Assembly (NCBI GenBank): GCA_016195915.1
Contig: JACPYS010000026.1
Coordinates: forward strand, 1 to 64,000
Length of the DNA stretch: 64,000 nt
Reading direction: 5' to 3'
Origin: Betaproteobacteria bacterium
GTDB lineage: Bacteria; Pseudomonadota; Gammaproteobacteria; Burkholderiales; SG8-39
Below, piece by piece: positions 60,160-64,000 of the stretch. Made by a program: the position numbers and the translations under genes. The notes under the pieces are model-generated. The model searched no databases and was not told the DNA's origin. It saw only the letters and a list, made by a program, of their open reading frames with translations. Each line of letters begins with the position of its first letter. Positions within the stretch are counted from its first letter, which is position 1.

Positions 60160-60930
60160 TCAGGGCTTTACGTCAAAGCCCCGCGACTTGAGCAACGCAA
60201 GCGTTTCGGGCGAGGCGAGGAACTCGACCAATGCACGTGCGGCCTCAGGATTCGCACTACCCGACAGCGCGGCCGCTGCGAAACCGGTCACACTCTGCAG
60301 CGCGGGCGGAAACGGCCCTACGATGTCCACTCCAGCGATCGTCATCAGTTCCGGAATCTGCTGGATGGCGATGTCGGATTCGCCTTTGATCACGAATTCG
60401 GCGTTCGGAATGCCGCGGCCGAGTCTTGCCCGGGCATTGATTTCATCGGCGATGTTGAGATCCCTGAGTATCTTCACGAACACAGCGCCGCTGGCGCCGC
60501 CGCCGGCCGGATCGGAGTAGGCGACCGATTTCGCCGCCAGCAGCGCCTTCTTGAACGCTTCGGGCGTGGAAATATCGGGCTTGGGCGAACCCTTCAGCAC
60601 GGCAACCCCCATGCCCGAACTCGCGAGCACGCGCGTCGTTCCCGCCGCAATCTTGCCGTTCCGCACGAGTGCCTCGACACCCGCGGCGGTGCTCACGATC
60701 GCGTCGCCCGCTTCGCCGCCGGCGATGCGCTTGCCAATCGCGCCCGAGGGCTGCAGCTCCAGGTGGAGCTTGTGGCCACTCGCCTCGAACCTGGGCTTCA
60801 GTTCGTGCCATATCTCGGTGAGCGCCGTTGTACTGAACACCTTGAGCTCAGCTGCTCCGACGGCGCCCGCCGCCGCAAACAGTATCAATCCGGCGAACGC
60901 GGATGCGATGCGGGCACGGCAGGTTTTCAT
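60160..60930 (-). CDS. ModA-like extracellular substrate-binding protein
   Basis: A 256-residue type 2 periplasmic binding protein related to ModA-like molybdate proteins. Signal peptide about 1-26 (MKTCRARIASAFAGLILFAA...), then ELKVFSTTALTEIWHELKPR, ASSGMGVAVLKGSPKPDIST and AYSDPAGGGASGAVFVKILR. The oxyanion-binding Ser/Tyr residues of true ModA are not clearly conserved, so molybdate is unsure. No permease or ATPase gene accompanies it. The ATG at 60930 gives the leader; the frame is open further upstream without similarity. It converges with meaB. Confidence 0.8.
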   Translation of the reverse strand: MKTCRARIASAFAGLILFAAAGAVGAAELKVFSTTALTEIWHELKPRFEASGHKLHLELQPSGAIGKRIAGGEAGDAIVSTAAGVEALVRNGKIAAGTTRVLASSGMGVAVLKGSPKPDISTPEAFKKALLAAKSVAYSDPAGGGASGAVFVKILRDLNIADEINARARLGRGIPNAEFVIKGESDIAIQQIPELMTIAGVDIVGPFPPALQSVTGFAAAALSGSANPEAARALVEFLASPETLALLKSRGFDVKP

Positions 60931-61072
60931 GGTTTCCCCCGGGGTTTGTGAGTGGCGCGATCGATAGTCTAGAACAGTTGGGGTGGCTGATGCGGGTCGA
61001 GATTGATGCTTCGCGCTTTTGAAAAGCTGCCGTTGAAAAACGCAACATGCGACTGTCCCGTATGGAGGACCG

Positions 61073-62143
61073 CTAAACTGAGACGGGCCGCCTTCGGGGT
61101 CCGGCATAAGCGCGCACCAACGCACTCGTCGCAACTAGCACGAAGACGAACCAAAGCACGCACTCGAACAGCGTCTGCGTCTTGTAGAAGGCAGTGGCGA
61201 GGTTGCCGATCAGCAGCAATTGCACGACGTAGCACGCGGTGACATTGCGGCCCAGCCACGCGAGCCAATTCGTTACTCCATTGCGCCACGACGCGATGCG
61301 CGCGTGCAACAACGTCCAGAGGACGAGGAACACGCCGTTCCAGAGAAAGAGCGCCACGCCGTGGTGGTAATAGGCCGGCAAGTCATGACTGGACTCGATC
61401 GCGAACGGCGCACTGAACAACAGTATCGGCAAGCCGAGCGCCAACGCGATCGCGCCGCCTCTCCGGGACAAATGCACCCGCTCGCGCAAGTGAAAAGCTG
61501 CCACGCCCAGCAACGGGTAGGCGAGCCAAGGGAACACCGGGAAATAGGACCATCGATAGCGTCCGGCGATGAAAGCTGCAGGCCATTTCCAGCCCGACTC
61601 GGTCGTCAGCAGGTCGGTCATCCACGGCGCGGCGGACGCTACGCCGACGCTCGCCGCGATCCACAGCAGCGGCTGGCTCTTCAATGCCGTGCGCAGCAGA
61701 ACAATCGCCATCAGGCTTGCGCCGGCCAGAAACAGAATGTCCGCACCGAGCACGTACGCCCACGCGTCAAGCTCGCGCAGATGCACGTTCGAGCCAAACA
61801 GCATGCGCAGCAGCAGGTGCAGGTTGAGTCCCACGTTGAGCAAGCCGCCAAGCGCTATCAGACAGCCGCCGCGCAGGATCACGCGGCCCGAGGTCGGTCC
61901 CGAGCGCAACGCATAGAAGCCGAGCACCGCCAGAAACACCGGCGCGACGGGCACACCGCCCAGAAACAGCAAGACCCGACCCGCGCCGCCATCCATTATT
62001 TCCTGGCGAGCGAATAATTCCACGATGTGAACCTGAATCATCAACGGGATCGCCGTCCCCTTGAGGAGATCGGCGGCCATGTCGCGCGCAGCGGGCTGGT
62101 TCACGCCCTCCGCTCGTGGCATGGGCAAAATCCTCCAGACCAA
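61073..62143 (-). CDS. Polytopic membrane protein, acyltransferase/DUF1624-like
   Basis: A 356-residue integral membrane protein with about ten hydrophobic helices. The N-terminus DLLKGTAIPLMIQVHIVELF resembles the start of the heparan-alpha-glucosaminide acetyltransferase/DUF1624 group (R/K-x-x-D-x-x-K-G followed by a His in the next helix), and LPAYYHHGVALFLWNGVFLV and WLAWLGRNVTACYVVQLLLI fit acyltransferase-like transmembrane enzymes. ATG 62122 is an alternative start. It abuts the CitE/HpcH gene directly (stop at 62144). The acceptor substrate is unknown. Confidence 0.65.
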   Translation of the reverse strand: MVWRILPMPRAEGVNQPAARDMAADLLKGTAIPLMIQVHIVELFARQEIMDGGAGRVLLFLGGVPVAPVFLAVLGFYALRSGPTSGRVILRGGCLIALGGLLNVGLNLHLLLRMLFGSNVHLRELDAWAYVLGADILFLAGASLMAIVLLRTALKSQPLLWIAASVGVASAAPWMTDLLTTESGWKWPAAFIAGRYRWSYFPVFPWLAYPLLGVAAFHLRERVHLSRRGGAIALALGLPILLFSAPFAIESSHDLPAYYHHGVALFLWNGVFLVLWTLLHARIASWRNGVTNWLAWLGRNVTACYVVQLLLIGNLATAFYKTQTLFECVLWFVFVLVATSALVRAYAGPRRRPVSV

Positions 62144-63046
62144 TTACGCCGCCCGCTTTGCCGCTTCCCGCTGCTCGATCGCCGCGCTGCGCGCGAGCAG
62201 CCGCTCGGCGCGAAGCACCACCGGCACGTCGATCATCTTGCCGTCGATGGCGAACGACGCGCGCCCGAGCGCTTCCGCCTTTGCGTTCTCTTCCACCACG
62301 CGCTTCGCGTATGCCACTTCATCCGCCGGGGGCGTGTAGCACTCGTTGACGATCGGCACTTGCCCGGGGTGGATGCAGCTCGCGCCCATGAATCCGTACT
62401 GCCGCGAGCGCTTGACCATGGCACGGAACGCGGGCCAGTCGCCGTAGCCCGCCACGCTGGCGATATAGCCCAGCGGCATGATGCCCGCCGAGCGCGCGGC
62501 GAAGATCATCTGCTGCTTGGGCAGCAACAGCGTTTCCTCGGCCGGCTCCATGCCTGCCTCGAGCGCGAAATCCTCACCGCCGATGTTCATCGCGGCAGTG
62601 CGCTCCACCGCAGCGGCGATCTCCGGCATGCGGAAGTACGCCGCCGGCGTCTCGATCATGGCGATGAAGCGCGTGTGCCCATGCGGCAGGCCGCGCGTCG
62701 ATTCGAGTCCGGACACGAGTTCGTCCAGCAGCCGCAGGTGCTCCGCGCCCTCGACCTTGGTCACCGCGATGCCGTTCACGTCCGGGCCGACGCATGCTTC
62801 GATGTCCCGCACCGCCAGTGCGAGCGGCCGGTTGATCCTGACGACCACGTCCGCGCCCCCGCGCCGCACGCGCGCCGCAGCCGCCGCGACCAGCGTGCGC
62901 GCGCGGTCCTTCTCCGACGCGGGCACGCTGTCCTCCAGATCGAGCTGGATGCAGTCGGCGCCGCGCGTGTGGGCCTTGTCGACGTATTTGTCGACGTTCA
63001 CCGGCACGTACAGCAACGACCGCCAAACGGGCAGTCCGGGCTTCAT
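62144..63046 (-). CDS. CitE/HpcH-family CoA ester lyase
   Basis: A 300-residue TIM-barrel aldolase/lyase. Marks are RSLLYVPVNVDKYVDKA, the metal-binding IQLDLEDSVPASEKDRAR, VVRINRPL, FIAMIETPAAYFRM, the second acidic site MNIGGEDFALEAG and HPGQVPIVNE. Members cleave citramalyl-, malyl- or beta-methylmalyl-CoA. Start ATG 63046 overlaps the upstream CoA-transferase stop by 4 bp, which suggests that the transferase makes the CoA ester that this enzyme splits. Confidence 0.9.
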   Translation of the reverse strand: MKPGLPVWRSLLYVPVNVDKYVDKAHTRGADCIQLDLEDSVPASEKDRARTLVAAAAARVRRGGADVVVRINRPLALAVRDIEACVGPDVNGIAVTKVEGAEHLRLLDELVSGLESTRGLPHGHTRFIAMIETPAAYFRMPEIAAAVERTAAMNIGGEDFALEAGMEPAEETLLLPKQQMIFAARSAGIMPLGYIASVAGYGDWPAFRAMVKRSRQYGFMGASCIHPGQVPIVNECYTPPADEVAYAKRVVEENAKAEALGRASFAIDGKMIDVPVVLRAERLLARSAAIEQREAAKRAA

Positions 63047-64000
63047 TCGTCTTCTCCTTTGGTTGCCGCCACGCCTTCGCAAACGATTCCCGCCTCGAGG
63101 AGCGCCGCATACCGCGCGGCGCCGATGCCGATGCCGCCGAGCAGCTCGCGGTTGTGCTCACCGAGCCGCGGCGCGCGCGTGCGCACCGATCCCGGCGTGC
63201 CTTCCAGGCGCGGCACGACATGATGCATCGGAAACGCGCCCATGTCGGGGTCCGGATAGTCGGCGACAAGCTCGCGTGCGAGCACATGCGGGTCCTCCAC
63301 GATTTGCGCGATGTCGTAGATCGGGCCGATGGTCACCTCGGCGGCCTCGAAGTAAGCGACGTTCTCCGCCTGCGTGCGCCCGGCGACGAAGGCGCCGATG
63401 ATCGCGTCGAGTTCCGCGGCGTGCTTCACGCGCTCGGCGTTGGTGCGATACCCCGGGTGCTCGACCAGGTCGGCGCGGCCGATCGAGCGGAACACGCGCT
63501 CGGTCATGTTCTGCGTGGAGGCGGACAGGCCCACGTACTTGCCGTCCCTGCAGCGGTAGGCGTTCCTGGGCGCCACATTCGTGGAGCGGCTGCCGCTGCG
63601 CGGTTTCACTGTCCCGGTCAGGCGATAGTTCGCCGCCTGCGGGCCGAGCACCGCGAACAGCGGGTCGAGCAGCGGCAGGTCGATCACCTGGCCGCGGCCG
63701 CCGTTCGTCTCCACCTCGCGCAGCGCGATCATCGCCCCCGACGCGCCGTACAGCCCCGCGATGGTGTCGGCGAGGTACATCGGCGGCAGCACCGGCTCGC
63801 GGTCGGCGAACCCGTTCATCGAGGCGAACCCGGACATGCCCTCGATGAGCGTGCCGAAGCCGGGTCGCCTGCGATACGGGCCCTCCTGCCCCCAACCGGA
63901 AATGCGCACGATGACGAGCTTCGGGTTGCACTCGAGCAGCACCTCGGGCGCGAGGCCCATCTGCTCCAGCGTACCGGGCCTGAAGCTCTCGACGAACATC
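63043..64000 (-). CDS. Class III CoA-transferase (CaiB/BaiF), partial
   Basis: The C-terminal 318 residues of a CoA-transferase cut by the window edge. The visible part begins in the family segment FVESFRPGTLEQMGLAPEVL, so some 75 N-terminal residues lie outside; the Met at that point is internal. Next are VIVRISGWGQEGPYRRRPGF, YLADTIAGLYGASGAMIALR and a C-terminus ending KGEDE. It overlaps the CitE/HpcH gene by 4 bp. The pair resembles CoA-transferase plus lyase routes for itaconate, citramalate or malate-type acids. Confidence 0.9.
   Translation of the reverse strand, partial: MFVESFRPGTLEQMGLAPEVLLECNPKLVIVRISGWGQEGPYRRRPGFGTLIEGMSGFASMNGFADREPVLPPMYLADTIAGLYGASGAMIALREVETNGGRGQVIDLPLLDPLFAVLGPQAANYRLTGTVKPRSGSRSTNVAPRNAYRCRDGKYVGLSASTQNMTERVFRSIGRADLVEHPGYRTNAERVKHAAELDAIIGAFVAGRTQAENVAYFEAAEVTIGPIYDIAQIVEDPHVLARELVADYPDPDMGAFPMHHVVPRLEGTPGSVRTRAPRLGEHNRELLGGIGIGAARYAALLEAGIVCEGVAATKGEDE

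Overview
The window looks like chromosomal DNA of a GC-rich betaproteobacterium, most likely in or near Burkholderiales. The evidence is ten tripartite-tricarboxylate-transporter-type periplasmic receptors (Bug/TctC family) in 64 kb, each tied to a small catabolic operon; many class III CoA-transferases, acyl-CoA enzymes and amidohydrolases; and local GntR and IclR regulators. No rRNA or tRNA gene was recognised. The species is an inference.

Layout. 1-9.9 kb: amidohydrolase, a truncated second amidohydrolase, two Bug receptors, a GlcG/HbpS protein, a Gfo/Idh/MocA oxidoreductase and a third receptor; then a GntR regulator divergent from a thiamine-diphosphate enzyme plus GMC oxidoreductase pair. 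10.1-14.1 kb: a 1309-residue exported protein with four MORN cassettes (30 repeats) separated by Ala/Glu/Lys-rich coils; the last two cassettes are a recent 1095-bp duplication. 14.2-21 kb: two receptors, two MmgE/PrpD proteins around a tricarballylate-dehydrogenase-like flavoprotein, and an internally deleted third PrpD copy; this reads as a tricarboxylate catabolic operon. 21-25 kb: enoyl-CoA hydratase divergent from CoA-transferase, acyl-CoA dehydrogenase and GntR, with a near-consensus promoter overlapped by a FadR-like palindrome. 25-30.3 kb: Bug receptor, IclR, Asp/Glu-racemase-superfamily enzyme, Bug receptor and FAD oxidoreductase. 30.3-36 kb: a Bat-like set (MoxR ATPase, DUF58, two VWA membrane proteins) with an HtrA-like protease. 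36-42.4 kb: CoA-transferase, SDR, receptor, amidohydrolase, MntA/HepT toxin-antitoxin pair, a small coiled-coil exported protein and an enolase-superfamily enzyme.

42.6-48.8 kb is the most unusual region: seven attC-like recombination sites, each following an unrelated small gene or module. I read this as an integron cassette array without an integrase in the window (a CALIN). Its cargo includes BrnT/BrnA, a DUF2283 pair, a TfoX-N protein, a possible PD-(D/E)XK protein, a DUF1801 protein, two PF04392 substrate-binding proteins (one truncated next to a group II intron-like 3' end) and a DUF433/DUF5615 pair.

48.9-60.1 kb is a coenzyme-B12 cluster: glutamate mutase (glmS, mutL, glmE), then receptor, thiamine-diphosphate enzyme, FAH-family hydrolase, receptor, and a methylmalonyl-CoA-mutase-like large subunit with its B12 subunit and MeaB-type GTPase. 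60.1-64 kb, on the minus strand: a ModA-like binding protein, a polytopic membrane protein, a CitE/HpcH lyase and a CoA-transferase that runs off the window.
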